Shown: positions 44,601 to 53,317, counted from the stretch's first letter. The stretch is DNA of 64,000 nt from CAZRCZ01 sp964598765 (GCA_964598765.1 CAZRCZ010000012.1:81132-145131); one strand, 5' to 3'. Program-made: numbers and translations. Notes: generated from the letters alone by a model not told the origin.

Positions 44601-47045
44601 ATGAACTGGATGAGCAGGATGAAATCATGGGGACGGTATTCTCTGTGCCTCTGCGCCTCTGTGCTTATATTCTCCTCCGCCTATGCCCAACCCGCTCCCA
44701 AGATCGGTGCCGTTTATCCGCAGGGAGGCCAACGCGGAACCACCGCCACGGTCACTTTCTACGGCGAAAGTCTGGATACCGGCACGGGTCTGATCTTTAG
44801 CGGCGATCCGGGGTTGACGGCCACCGTCACGCCTCAAAGCGGGCCGCTTCTCGATTTGGTTTTCAGCGCGGGAGGCATTGCCGCCAAGGGGAAAGACCAG
44901 CGGCCGCTCAAGGCACAGATCGTCATAGATAAGGATGCGACGCTGGGAAGCCGCGAAGTCCGCGTCGTCACGCCCAACGGCGTCTCCAACTCCCTGCGGT
45001 TTTACGTCGGCGATCTTCCCGAAATCATGGAGGACGAATCAGGCGACACGGACGCGAAAGCGCAAACCGTCACGCCGCCGATCACGATCACCGGACGCAT
45101 CAATCCGTCAGCCAACGAGGACCATTACCGTTTCCACGCGATCAAAGGCCAACGTCTCATCTGCGACGTTCAGGGGGCGCGAATCGGCTCCGCGCTCGAT
45201 GGAACATTGACGCTGACCGACGCGCAGGGCAAAGAGGTCGCTCAAAATGAAGACGCCGAGGGGGTGGACCCGGTCATTGATTACACGGTCCCCGAGGAAG
45301 GGGATTACATTCTCAAACTCCGCGACGTTCGCTATCAGGGGGGACCGAATTACACCTATCGCCTGAGCGTCGGCGCGTTGCCTTACTTGGATTCGATTTA
45401 TCCCTTCGGCGCCCAGCGAGGGCAGGACGTGGACATCACCCTCAAGGGGCGCAACTTGGACGGCGCGATGACCTCCAAGCTGACCATCGCTCCCGACGCT
45501 CCGCTCGGACGGCAGGACATTCGCGCCCACACTTCGGTCGGCTTTTCCAACCCGCGCCCGTTTGAAATCGGCGATCTGCCGGAGATGTCTGAACAGGAGC
45601 CGAACAACACGCCGGAAAAAGCCAACGTCATCAATCTGCCGGTCACGATCAATGGGCGGCTGGACGCCGAGAAAGACATGGATGTTTTCAAGTTCAAGCT
45701 GGATGCTCCGACTGTAATTATATTTGAAGTGGAAGCCCGGCGATTTGGTTCCCCCTTGGATGCCGTGCTGACCTTGACCGACGCCAAAGGAAACGTCCGT
45801 TCCCGCAATGACGACGATCTCGGCGTGGACGCCCGCATCATATCTCCCGGCAATTTGGAACCGGGCGAATATTATCTCTCGCTCCGCGATCTGCTCGATC
45901 ACGGCGGCGAATCCTACGGCTATCGTCTCAAGGCGATGGTCCCTCCGCCCGATTTTCGCGCGACGTTCTTTCCCGACACCCCGCGCATTCATCGCGGCTC
46001 TTGTGTTCCGGTGCGAGTGGAAATCGAACGGCTTGGAGGATTTGGCGGAGCCGTGGAAATCGGCTTTGAGGATTTGCCCAAGGGGATCGGCGGAAAATCA
46101 GTCCTTCTCGTTCCCGACGCGCCCCCCGCGACCTATCTGATGTTGGCCGCTTCGCCCGACGCCGCCAAGGGAGCGTTTCCGCTCAAGCTCACGGCCCGAG
46201 GTTCGGTCGGCGGAAAGCAAATCGCTCATTCCGCCCAACCGCTCTACGTCGAGCGTCCGCTTCGCGCGCCCGACCCCAACCGTCCTCCCGACGATCCCGA
46301 TCCCGGCGTGCGAGAGGCGTTTCTTTCCGTCCTCGATTCCGCGCCTTTCTCGCTGGAAATGATTTCCCTCAACGCACAAACCATGCAGGACGATTCCACC
46401 GTTATCGAAGTCGCGGCGAAACGGAAGGAAGGATTCGCGGGAGCCATCGAATTGTCGGCGCAGGGTTATTCGTCGGGACGATCTCCGATCTCCTCCAACG
46501 TCGAAACCGATTCCGTGAGAATTGGCGCGGACAAGTCGCGCGCGACCATCCGACTAAAGGCCCGAAGCGAGGCCGAGACCGGGACCCGACTGATCTACGC
46601 CAGCGGAACGGCCAAGGTGGACGGCGAGAGCGTCACGCAATACACCTCCGCGATTCCCCTTACGATTGCTCCTGCTCCGTTCGCGCTCAGCTCCGCGCCG
46701 AGCAAACTTTCGCTCACCGCCCTTCCTCCCGGAACACAATCGGCGGCGGGGGAAGCGGTCTTTGCGATCAAGGCGTCGCGCCACGGTTGGTTCGACGAAG
46801 ACGTGGCTCTGGCCGCGGAGGGATTGCCCGAGGGAGTTCAAGCCACGACCGCCGTTCTTTCCAAGGGCGCGGGCGAAGCCACGCTCAAACTCACCGCCAA
46901 CGACAAAGCCCCCACCGGCAAGGAAATTTCATTCGTGGTCGTCGGAACGGCGGAGGTCAATGGTCAACGCTACGCCCGTCGCACCGCCCCGATCACCCTC
47001 ACCGTGGACAAACCGGCGGAAACCGCCGCGAAGATTGCGCCTTAA
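44601..47045 (+). CDS. Secreted protein with IPT/TIG and pre-peptidase C-terminal (PPC) domains
   Basis: 814 residues from ATG 44601. The signal peptide is SWGRYSLCLCASVLIFSSAYA; its hydrophobic core is encoded by a CACAGAG repeat. IPT/TIG-like folds (IGAVYPQGGQRGTTATVTF; DSIYPFGAQRGQDVDITLKG) alternate with PPC domains (ITGRINPSANEDHYRF; EPNNTPEKANVINLP, VFKFKLDAPT). The rest is beta-rich without a catalytic motif. This is a usual third member after DUF1553 and DUF1501. Its TAA shares the bases TTAA with the convergent MoxR stop. Confidence 0.87.
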   Translation: MNWMSRMKSWGRYSLCLCASVLIFSSAYAQPAPKIGAVYPQGGQRGTTATVTFYGESLDTGTGLIFSGDPGLTATVTPQSGPLLDLVFSAGGIAAKGKDQRPLKAQIVIDKDATLGSREVRVVTPNGVSNSLRFYVGDLPEIMEDESGDTDAKAQTVTPPITITGRINPSANEDHYRFHAIKGQRLICDVQGARIGSALDGTLTLTDAQGKEVAQNEDAEGVDPVIDYTVPEEGDYILKLRDVRYQGGPNYTYRLSVGALPYLDSIYPFGAQRGQDVDITLKGRNLDGAMTSKLTIAPDAPLGRQDIRAHTSVGFSNPRPFEIGDLPEMSEQEPNNTPEKANVINLPVTINGRLDAEKDMDVFKFKLDAPTVIIFEVEARRFGSPLDAVLTLTDAKGNVRSRNDDDLGVDARIISPGNLEPGEYYLSLRDLLDHGGESYGYRLKAMVPPPDFRATFFPDTPRIHRGSCVPVRVEIERLGGFGGAVEIGFEDLPKGIGGKSVLLVPDAPPATYLMLAASPDAAKGAFPLKLTARGSVGGKQIAHSAQPLYVERPLRAPDPNRPPDDPDPGVREAFLSVLDSAPFSLEMISLNAQTMQDDSTVIEVAAKRKEGFAGAIELSAQGYSSGRSPISSNVETDSVRIGADKSRATIRLKARSEAETGTRLIYASGTAKVDGESVTQYTSAIPLTIAPAPFALSSAPSKLSLTALPPGTQSAAGEAVFAIKASRHGWFDEDVALAAEGLPEGVQATTAVLSKGAGEATLKLTANDKAPTGKEISFVVVGTAEVNGQRYARRTAPITLTVDKPAETAAKIAP
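44640..44664 (+). repeat. CACAGAG-type repeat within a signal-peptide coding sequence
   Basis: TCTCTGTGCCTCTGCGCCTC followed by TGTGC encodes SLCLCASV of the PPC protein's signal peptide. It is the same repeat as the intergenic copies elsewhere in the window. Confidence 0.7.
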
Positions 47046-47995
47046 TCCGAATTTCCGTTGTAAATCGGCGCTTCGACCGATTCCAAAATCTTGGCGATCA
47101 CGTCGTCCGATTTCAATCCGGACAAACGGGCCTGCGGATTCAAAATCAAACGGTGTCGCAAGACCGCCGGAGCGGCGCGTTTGACGTGATCGGGACGGAC
47201 GAAATTTTCCCCGTTCATCAATGCCAACGCCCGCGAAAGCCGGTGCAACGCCAACGACGCGCGGGGACTCGCCCCCAGCGCCGCCTCCTGTCTCTGCCGC
47301 GTCGCCCGGACGATCCGAACCATGTAATCGAGGACCGACGGCGCAACGTGAATGGCCGTTGCCTCCTCTCGCAATCGCACCAATCCCTCCACCGACAAAA
47401 TCGGCCCGATGGATTCCAGCGGATGCGACTTGCTCTGCGCTTCGACGACGGCGATTTCCTCCTCCAACGAGGGATACCCCATGCTGATCTGAATGAGGAA
47501 GCGGTCAATCTGCGCCTCGGGCAGGGGAAAAACGCCGAACTGCTCGATGGGATTTTGCGTGGCGATCACGAAGAAGGGATCGGGCAAGGGATGGCGGCGA
47601 CCTTCTGCGCTAACGGCGCGTTCCTCCATGGCTTCCAGCAACCCGGATTGCGTTCGCGGCGTGGCGCGGTTGAGTTCGTCGGCCAGCAAGACCTGCGCGA
47701 AAATGGGACCGGGGCGAAAAATAAAATCCCGCTTCTGCTCGTCCCAGACGCTCGTGCCGGTCAGGTCCGCCGGTAGCAAATCGGGGGTCATTTGAACGCG
47801 CGCGAAACTGAGATCGAAACTCCGCGCCAGCGTCCGCGCCGCGATGGTCTTGGCGACTCCCGGAACGTCCTCGATGAGAACGTGGCCGTCGGCGATCAAG
47901 GCCGCGAGCATCATCGTCAACGGCTCGCGCTTGCCGACGATCACGCGCTCAAAATAATCGAGCAGGGTTTTGGGCGAAACGGTCGGCGAAGTCAT
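47042..47995 (-). CDS. MoxR-type AAA ATPase
   Basis: 317 residues from ATG 47995. Walker A-like GVAKTIAART, Walker B LADELNRATPRTQSGLLEAMEE, sensor 1 FFVIATQNPIEQ and the arginine-finger region EAQIDRF are all visible. MoxR ATPases help assemble or activate extracytoplasmic enzymes; they usually neighbour DUF58 and VWA genes, which are not adjacent here. It converges on the PPC gene with overlapping stop codons. Confidence 0.93.
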   Translation of the reverse strand: MTSPTVSPKTLLDYFERVIVGKREPLTMMLAALIADGHVLIEDVPGVAKTIAARTLARSFDLSFARVQMTPDLLPADLTGTSVWDEQKRDFIFRPGPIFAQVLLADELNRATPRTQSGLLEAMEERAVSAEGRRHPLPDPFFVIATQNPIEQFGVFPLPEAQIDRFLIQISMGYPSLEEEIAVVEAQSKSHPLESIGPILSVEGLVRLREEATAIHVAPSVLDYMVRIVRATRQRQEAALGASPRASLALHRLSRALALMNGENFVRPDHVKRAAPAVLRHRLILNPQARLSGLKSDDVIAKILESVEAPIYNGNSD

Positions 47996-48058
47996 GGAAC
48001 GGACTTTAACTTCAACGACCCCGCTCCACAAGCATCAAGGAACACGAAGCTGGAAAAA

Positions 48059-48451
48059 TCAGATGAGTTCGATCCGTGCGCGATGTCCCGAAGCCCTTGC
48101 GAGCGCGGCGTCGCGGGTGAGGAGAGGCGCGTCCAAGGCTTCTGCCAAGGCAATGTAAGCCGCATCGTAGGCGGTCATGCCGTTGCGCAACTCCCAAATT
48201 CTCCAAAGAAAAAGGTCGTGGGGATAACGGGTCAGGGAAAAATCGGCAAAGTCCTCCAACGCTTGTCCCCCACGAATCGGATCGAGGTTCCCGGCGAGGG
48301 CATAACGCCGGAGGACTTGCGCGACTTCGAGGTCCAAAAGATGTGGCGCGTGAAGCGTCTCTCCCTCGGCGAAAAGTCGGCGGGCGATAATCTGTCCCGA
48401 AGGGGTGTTCAACAAGGCCTCGATCACGATCGAGGCATCGGCGACGATCAT
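48059..48451 (-). CDS. PIN-domain toxin (FitB/VapC type)
   Basis: 130 residues. Acidic residues D5 (VADASIVIE), E42 (LLDLEVAQ), D96 (TAYDAAYI) and D114 (LTRDAAL) are all present, so the RNase site is complete. The start overlaps the antitoxin stop by four bases (48448-48451). Paired with the ribbon-helix-helix antitoxin, as in FitAB. Confidence 0.93.
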   Translation of the reverse strand: MIVADASIVIEALLNTPSGQIIARRLFAEGETLHAPHLLDLEVAQVLRRYALAGNLDPIRGGQALEDFADFSLTRYPHDLFLWRIWELRNGMTAYDAAYIALAEALDAPLLTRDAALARASGHRARIELI

Positions 48452-48678
48452 CGTCGTTCCCGCTCCGCCCGGATGGCTTTGGCGGGCGAAACTTCAGGAA
48501 AGACCGGAGTCCGCTCGGTGAGCCGCCTCATCAGTTCGTCGGCGGTGGGTCGCTCCGCCGCGTGGCGGACTTCCCGGATCAGGTAATCGGACAGAGAAAG
48601 CCCAGACAAAGCCGCGCGGGCCTTGAGCTTGTGATGAAGATCATCGGGAACGTGCCGGAGTTGAATCATCTTGGACAT
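48448..48678 (-). CDS. FitA-like ribbon-helix-helix antitoxin
   Basis: 76 residues. The N-terminus MIQLRHVPDDLHHKLKARAALSG followed by LSLSDYLIREV is the ribbon-helix-helix FitA/VapB pattern. The C-terminal ERTPVFPEVSPAKAIRAERE wraps the toxin. The transcript seems to begin at or next to the ATG: -10 is only six bases upstream. Confidence 0.92.
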   Translation of the reverse strand: MSKMIQLRHVPDDLHHKLKARAALSGLSLSDYLIREVRHAAERPTADELMRRLTERTPVFPEVSPAKAIRAERERR

Positions 48679-48684
48679 GTGTTT

Positions 48685-48713
48685 AGCATAGTTGCATGTG
48701 AATCACATGTCAA
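48685..48713 (-). promoter_or_regulatory. fitAB-like promoter with internal operator, leaderless
   Basis: On the minus strand, -35 TTGACA (48713-48708), a 17-base spacer and -10 TATGCT (48690-48685), followed by six bases and the ATG at 48678. The spacer contains a perfect 15-base palindrome CATGTGATTCACATG (48695-48709), which overlaps the end of -35. Repressor binding there would compete with RNA polymerase. Confidence 0.75.
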
Positions 48714-48736
48714 TCTGAGAAATGGAAGACTTTTCG

Positions 48737-48812
48737 CCGAGGCGCGAGCGTGAGGGAGCGTCCAAGAACAAGGACGACGCGCATCGGGGGCTCACTCACG
48801 GTCGCGGCTCGG
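48737..48812. repeat. Dispersed palindromic repeat, family A copy 3
   Basis: Left arm CCGAGGCGCGAGCGTGAGGG then AGCG, right arm GCTCACTCACGGTCGCGGCT then CGG, around a 28-base middle. Copies 1 and 2 are at 4038-4123 and 15647-15728. The rest of 48679-49008, a 330-base gap, shows no further gene beyond the promoter. Confidence 0.85.
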
Positions 48813-49008
48813 ATCAGACTCCAATCGCTGATGCTCTTCCCCGTGCGTCTCTCCAAAGATTTATCCTTGATGCCTTTTTTTTCGCATGGTCTAATTAAAA
48901 TGCGAAGTTGATGGGACTGCGGTGTGAGAGAAAAGGGGGCGGAGGAGAAATTTTTGCGATGAAATTTCCGGTCCGTTCCTCAATGTCAAAGTAAGGTCGT
49001 AAACCAAC

Positions 49009-49917
49009 GTGCCGATATTCAGGATGCAAGCCGGCGGACTGACCGACGTGGGCTTGAAACGCGATCACAACGAAGACAGCATTCTCATTTCGCGCGAGTT
49101 GGGATTGTTCATCGTCGCCGACGGGATGGGGGGACACGCGGCGGGAGAAGTCGCCAGCAAGGCGGCGATCTCGCTCATTCGCGAGCACATTCAGAAAATG
49201 ATGGAGGACGGCTCCTTCGCGCGGGATCAGACCGCGCAGGAGGGATTGAACGTCGGCGAGAACGTCCTCTATTCCGCCATCTCCAACGCCAACCGCGAGC
49301 TTTGTTCGCTGGCCGAACAGAATCCCGCCTACTGCGGCATGGGGACGACCATCGCCGCCGTCTATATGCCCAGGGACGAACAGATCCACATCAGCCACGT
49401 CGGGGATTCGCGGGTTTATCGTTACCGCGAAGGCATTTTGGAAATCCTCACTCAGGATCATTCATGGGTAAATGAGCAAATCCAGAAGAACGTCCTGAGC
49501 GAAGAGGAAGCGCGCACCCACCGCTGGCGCAACGTCATCACCCGCGCGCTTGGCAATCGGAGCGACGTCGAAATTGACCTGCGAACCGTGGATTCCAAAC
49601 CGGGCGATCTGCTTCTGCTTTGCTCGGACGGGTTGACCACCATGCTGGACGACATGACCATCGCCGATATCTTGAAGGAAAACAGCGACGACCTTTACAA
49701 GGCTTGCGCCGAATTGATCCGCGTGGCCAATGACGCGGGGGGGAATGACAACATCTCCGTCGTCTTGATCCGCGTCGGCGGCAACGACGACAAGGACGAC
49801 GAAGAGACACAGGATGAAACGCAACCCGAAGACGAAGGCGCGGAGGACACCCAACCCCCGCCGGAATTGGAGGACGATTCCGCGCCGACGATCACCCCCG
49901 ATCCGTCGGAATCCTGA
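49009..49917 (+). CDS. PP2C-type Ser/Thr protein phosphatase
   Basis: 302 residues from GTG 49009; AAGG lies about 12 bases upstream. All core motifs of the PP2C fold are visible: GLKRDHNEDS, VADGMGGHAAGE, MGTTIAAV, HVGDSRVYRYR, LTQDHSW, LLLCSDGLT and GGNDNISVVL, with the Asp residues that bind two metal ions. The C-terminus is an acidic Glu/Asp/Pro-rich tail (residues 265-302) without a membrane helix. No Ser/Thr kinase is nearby. Confidence 0.95.
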   Translation: MPIFRMQAGGLTDVGLKRDHNEDSILISRELGLFIVADGMGGHAAGEVASKAAISLIREHIQKMMEDGSFARDQTAQEGLNVGENVLYSAISNANRELCSLAEQNPAYCGMGTTIAAVYMPRDEQIHISHVGDSRVYRYREGILEILTQDHSWVNEQIQKNVLSEEEARTHRWRNVITRALGNRSDVEIDLRTVDSKPGDLLLLCSDGLTTMLDDMTIADILKENSDDLYKACAELIRVANDAGGNDNISVVLIRVGGNDDKDDEETQDETQPEDEGAEDTQPPPELEDDSAPTITPDPSES

Positions 49918-49935
49918 GAACGTGCCTTTCCTAAG

Positions 49936-50898
49936 ATGATGTTTTCTTGTCTTCGTATCATCTTTCTCCTTCTCTTGCTCGCTAGTGTATTCTCCGAATC
50001 CGGACCTCTTGGCTCCGCCGAACCGCAAAACAAGCCGATCAAAGTCATTACGTTTAACGTTCAATTTCTTCCCGGCCCGGCGCGAATCGCCAATAAACGT
50101 CCGAAACTGGAATATCGCGCCGAGCGGATCGGACGCGAAATGGCGAGGTTCGATATTGTCGGCCTGAACGAAACATTCGACGACGCCCCCCGTGAAATTG
50201 TGATGAATCAATTGCGTCAAGCATGGGGCGATGACGCGCATTTCGTCGTTCATCCTCGACCCGATGAAAAAAGATTCAACGGCGGGCTTCTGATCGCCAC
50301 GCGACTGCCGATTCTGGAAAGCCATTTTCTTCATTATTCTCAAGCCAGCAGTCCGCAAAAATATGGCCTGCTGGCCGACGGCTTTGCCGCCAAGGGGGTT
50401 TTGCACGGCCGGATCGCTCGGAGCAAGGACTCGTCCAAGGATGATTATCTCGATCTTTTCATCACCCATCTGGAAGCGCGCGATTCATCTATCCGCGAGA
50501 CTCAATACCCCGAGCTGGCGGAATTCATCAAAAAATTCGGCGATTCCAGTCATCCGTGTCTTCTCATGGGGGACATGAACACCCGGGGAAATGCGGATGC
50601 CCAGAAAGACTCCAATTCGCAATACACGAGGATGCTGAAGATTTACAATTCTTCGCGGGCTTCCCAATTTCCCTTCCTCGATCTCTGGCCGCAACTGCGC
50701 GGCGATGCTCCGGGAGGGACGGACGATCCGGAAAAAGGGGAGGAGGACGAACGGATAGATTACGTTTTTTTCTCCAATTCTCCGTCGGCGCCGCATCAGT
50801 TGAAACCGGATTCCGTTCGAACCAATCCATTTCTGGATTTCGAAATCGTCGCCCTTTCCGATCATTCGGCGGTCGAGGCGGATTTCGATTGGCGATGA
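49936..50898 (+). CDS. Secreted endonuclease/exonuclease/phosphatase-family protein
   Basis: 320 residues with a signal peptide (SCLRIIFLLLLLASVFSESG). EEP-fold motifs are ITFNVQFLPG, GLNETFDD (the metal Glu), FITHLEAR, LLMGDMNTRGN (Asp/Asn) and ALSDHSAVEADF (terminal Asp-His). This could be a sphingomyelinase C-like, nuclease or phosphoinositide-type enzyme; the residues between the motifs do not settle the substrate. Confidence 0.88.
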   Translation: MMFSCLRIIFLLLLLASVFSESGPLGSAEPQNKPIKVITFNVQFLPGPARIANKRPKLEYRAERIGREMARFDIVGLNETFDDAPREIVMNQLRQAWGDDAHFVVHPRPDEKRFNGGLLIATRLPILESHFLHYSQASSPQKYGLLADGFAAKGVLHGRIARSKDSSKDDYLDLFITHLEARDSSIRETQYPELAEFIKKFGDSSHPCLLMGDMNTRGNADAQKDSNSQYTRMLKIYNSSRASQFPFLDLWPQLRGDAPGGTDDPEKGEEDERIDYVFFSNSPSAPHQLKPDSVRTNPFLDFEIVALSDHSAVEADFDWR

Positions 50899-50967
50899 GG
50901 AGAAGGGTCCGCCGGAGCTTCGTCCTTCCCCCCTTAAAAAAAATTCAATCTTTTCACAAAATAACGC

Positions 50968-50996
50968 TTGAAGTTTTCCCAAGATGTTTCCATAGT
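50968..50996 (+). promoter_or_regulatory. Candidate promoter of the FecR-like gene
   Basis: TTGAAG (50968-50973), a 17-base spacer, then CATAGT (50991-50996). It agrees with sigma-70 in most positions and lies 79 bases before the ATG, behind the preceding gene's stop. Confidence 0.45.
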
Positions 50997-51074
50997 CTAT
51001 CGGAACGGGCCGGAGTGGGTGATTGGTTTTGCCAAAGTCTTCCGCCTTACACTTGTTACTGGGAGAAAGAGATC

Positions 51075-51860
51075 ATGAAAACGACATCTTGGTTATCCGT
51101 CGGTATCCTCAGTTTATCCATCGGGTTCAAGGCCGTTGCCGTTGAATCTCCGTTGGGTCTGGCTGAATCCAAGGAGGGTTACAAGATTGATCGGGCCAAC
51201 GCGACGATGAGCGCGCGCCCCGACACCCTTACCGCGATCCAGCAGGGGGACAAGGTTCGGGCCACGGCCAAGCCTGTGCGCATTCAGTTGACCGATGGAG
51301 GCATGGTTCTCCTCAACCAAAATGCCACGGCCCAATTCGCCGGGACCGACAAGTTGAATCTGGAATCGGGCGACATGCTCGTCACCGTCGGTGATGCCAC
51401 CAAGGTCAAGTTCAGCGTGGATGATTTGGTGGTAGCCCCGCTGGAGGGAGCGGAGAAGAAGGATTCCAACCCCGGACAACGGCTCGCGGCAATCAGCCGT
51501 CCCGATGAAAAGCATGCCTCGATCAGCGGTTTCAACCAACCCGTGGTGGTGATGAATTCCGCCAATGGGCGACAGCTTGGTGTTTTGGGGCACGAGGACA
51601 CGATGGATTTCGTCAAGGATTCCAGCGGCTGGAAGCTCGTGGTCGCGGCGAATGCCCCTCCCTCCAAGGATACGAAGAAAAACGGGGACAACAAAAACAG
51701 TAATAATCAGAAAGAGGAAAAGAAGCGTCGCGGCGGGGCCTACTGGTGGGCCGCTCCCCTGACCATCGCCGGCATCGGCGGAGCCACGGCTCTGATCATT
51801 TATGAAAGCGGCGGTGATCACGACAACCGCTATCACAGCAGTCACACCGGGGGATACTGA
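51075..51860 (+). CDS. FecR-like membrane-anchored protein
   Basis: 261 residues from ATG 51075. A signal peptide (LSVGILSLSIGFKAVAVE) is followed by a FecR-like beta domain (QQGDKVRATAKPVRIQLTDGGMVLLNQN; TDKLNLESGDMLV). After a charged linker (NGDNKNSNNQKEEKKRR) a hydrophobic segment YWWAAPLTIAGIGGATALIIY lies near the C-terminus, followed by a His/Asp-rich tail (GGDHDNRYHSSHTGGY). FecR-like proteins like this often precede exopolysaccharide genes. Function unknown. Confidence 0.75.
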   Translation: MKTTSWLSVGILSLSIGFKAVAVESPLGLAESKEGYKIDRANATMSARPDTLTAIQQGDKVRATAKPVRIQLTDGGMVLLNQNATAQFAGTDKLNLESGDMLVTVGDATKVKFSVDDLVVAPLEGAEKKDSNPGQRLAAISRPDEKHASISGFNQPVVVMNSANGRQLGVLGHEDTMDFVKDSSGWKLVVAANAPPSKDTKKNGDNKNSNNQKEEKKRRGGAYWWAAPLTIAGIGGATALIIYESGGDHDNRYHSSHTGGY

Positions 51861-51923
51861 AAACCGGACTCCCTGCGGAGTGCGAAGAGTCACCCAAGAA
51901 ACTTCTTCGAATCTTCATTTCCG

Positions 51924-51967
51924 AGCGCCAAGGATTCCGGAAGGATTCCTTGGCGCTTTCAATTTTG
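51924..51967 (+). terminator. Intrinsic terminator after the FecR-like gene
   Basis: AGCGCCAAGGA (51924-51934) and TCCTTGGCGCT (51947-51957) form an 11-base perfect stem with a 12-base loop, followed by TTCAATTTT. The stem ends before the next gene's likely GTG at 51995, so exopolysaccharide transcription probably restarts after it. Confidence 0.8.
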
Positions 51968-51994
51968 GGATACCTTCTCCTTGGTGATTATTCC

Positions 51995-53317
51995 GTGACC
52001 GGCGAACAAATCTCCGTTTCCAAAACCGCGGAATCAAGGCAAGCAGGCCTCGCCCGGGGGATCGCGGGTTTCGTGCTCGTCGCGGCGTGTTCCGCATGGG
52101 TGGTCTTTCAATTTCACGATTCCTTGGCGCAATTTCAATGGGAGTCCGCGCAAACGCGTGGGCCGGATGCGGTGTTGGCGATGGAAAAGCCGCCCGGGCT
52201 AGCGGAGGCTTATCGGGGCGTGGCGCGCGCCAAAAGCGTCAATCTCTTTCCTCCGGACCACCGTTCGGCCCGCCTTTTTCTGGAACAAGCGCTCCGATTG
52301 GATCCCCTTTTCTCGACCTTATGGTATGAATTGGCGCGGGAGCAGATCTTGCTGGGCCAATCGGATCAGGCGCGCGCCTCCCTCACCCGCTCTGACGAAC
52401 TTGATCCTCGCTATCCCCGTCAACGGCACGGCTCCATTCAGCTCTGGGCTTTGCTGGGTCGGACGGATCGAAGCTTGGAAGTTGCCCGAGCGCTGGCCCG
52501 ATTGGGCGGCGGCTATCTTGAGGAAGCCGCCCGAAATTTGACTTCCATCGGAGTTCCTCCCGCCGACGTTTTCCGGGAAATAGAGGGACCGCAACTAGGC
52601 CCGGAGGATACGATTCGGATTCTGCAAGTATTGCACAACACCAATCGCGACGAGATGGAACAGCTTTTTGGGTTGGTCCCGCCGGCCAAGCTGGAAAATT
52701 CCGAGGAGCGAAGCGCGGCGGTCAAGCTTGCGTCCGCCCCGCTTGTGAGCGGCATGGTTTTATCTTTGTGGAAGGCGCAATCGTCCCGCCTCAAGGAAAT
52801 TTCACCCGGGTTATGGATGGAAAATTTGGATTTGCGCGATCCCCCCTTTACGGGGGATTTTCATTTGGGTTGGCAACGTCCGCCGGAAATGTCCAATGCC
52901 CAAATTCGTTGGGCGGCGACAGCTGAGTCTTCCCGCAATCACGTCGAGATCATGATGACCGGAGGGGGAAAATCGAAGGGGATCCACTGGGCATTCTGCC
53001 GATTTCCCGTTCCGGAAAACACCCGGTTGAAATTTTCGATTCCGCTCCGGCAGATTCCCCCGGAGGCCACCAAATGTCGGTTGTCGCTGAATCGTAGCGG
53101 AAGCACTTTGACAGGCGTCAACGCCCTGCCCGAAGGCCCGGAATGGAAATCCGTCACGTTGGATTGGTCTCCGTCACCCAAGCCGGCCATGGCTGAATTG
53201 ATTCTTGATGTTGAACTGAAAGATTTGAAGGACGCCTCCAAAGCGGAAATTGACCTTGCGGGAATCGAGATCGGCGCCGACGCCAAATCCGACGGGGAAA
53301 AGGGGACCCGCCCTTGA
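51995..53317 (+). CDS. TPR-like exopolysaccharide-associated protein
   Basis: About 440 residues from GTG 51995; the frame is open from 51950 but that part overlaps the terminator. After a single N-terminal hydrophobic segment (GIAGFVLVAACSAWVVFQF) there are TPR-like helices (ARLFLEQALRLDPLFSTLWYELA; GQSDQARASLTRSDELDP). The C-terminal part is beta-rich. It overlaps the O-antigen ligase-like gene by four bases (53314-53317). It may act as a scaffold for the polysaccharide system; the family is not recognised. Confidence 0.7.
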   Translation: MTGEQISVSKTAESRQAGLARGIAGFVLVAACSAWVVFQFHDSLAQFQWESAQTRGPDAVLAMEKPPGLAEAYRGVARAKSVNLFPPDHRSARLFLEQALRLDPLFSTLWYELAREQILLGQSDQARASLTRSDELDPRYPRQRHGSIQLWALLGRTDRSLEVARALARLGGGYLEEAARNLTSIGVPPADVFREIEGPQLGPEDTIRILQVLHNTNRDEMEQLFGLVPPAKLENSEERSAAVKLASAPLVSGMVLSLWKAQSSRLKEISPGLWMENLDLRDPPFTGDFHLGWQRPPEMSNAQIRWAATAESSRNHVEIMMTGGGKSKGIHWAFCRFPVPENTRLKFSIPLRQIPPEATKCRLSLNRSGSTLTGVNALPEGPEWKSVTLDWSPSPKPAMAELILDVELKDLKDASKAEIDLAGIEIGADAKSDGEKGTRP

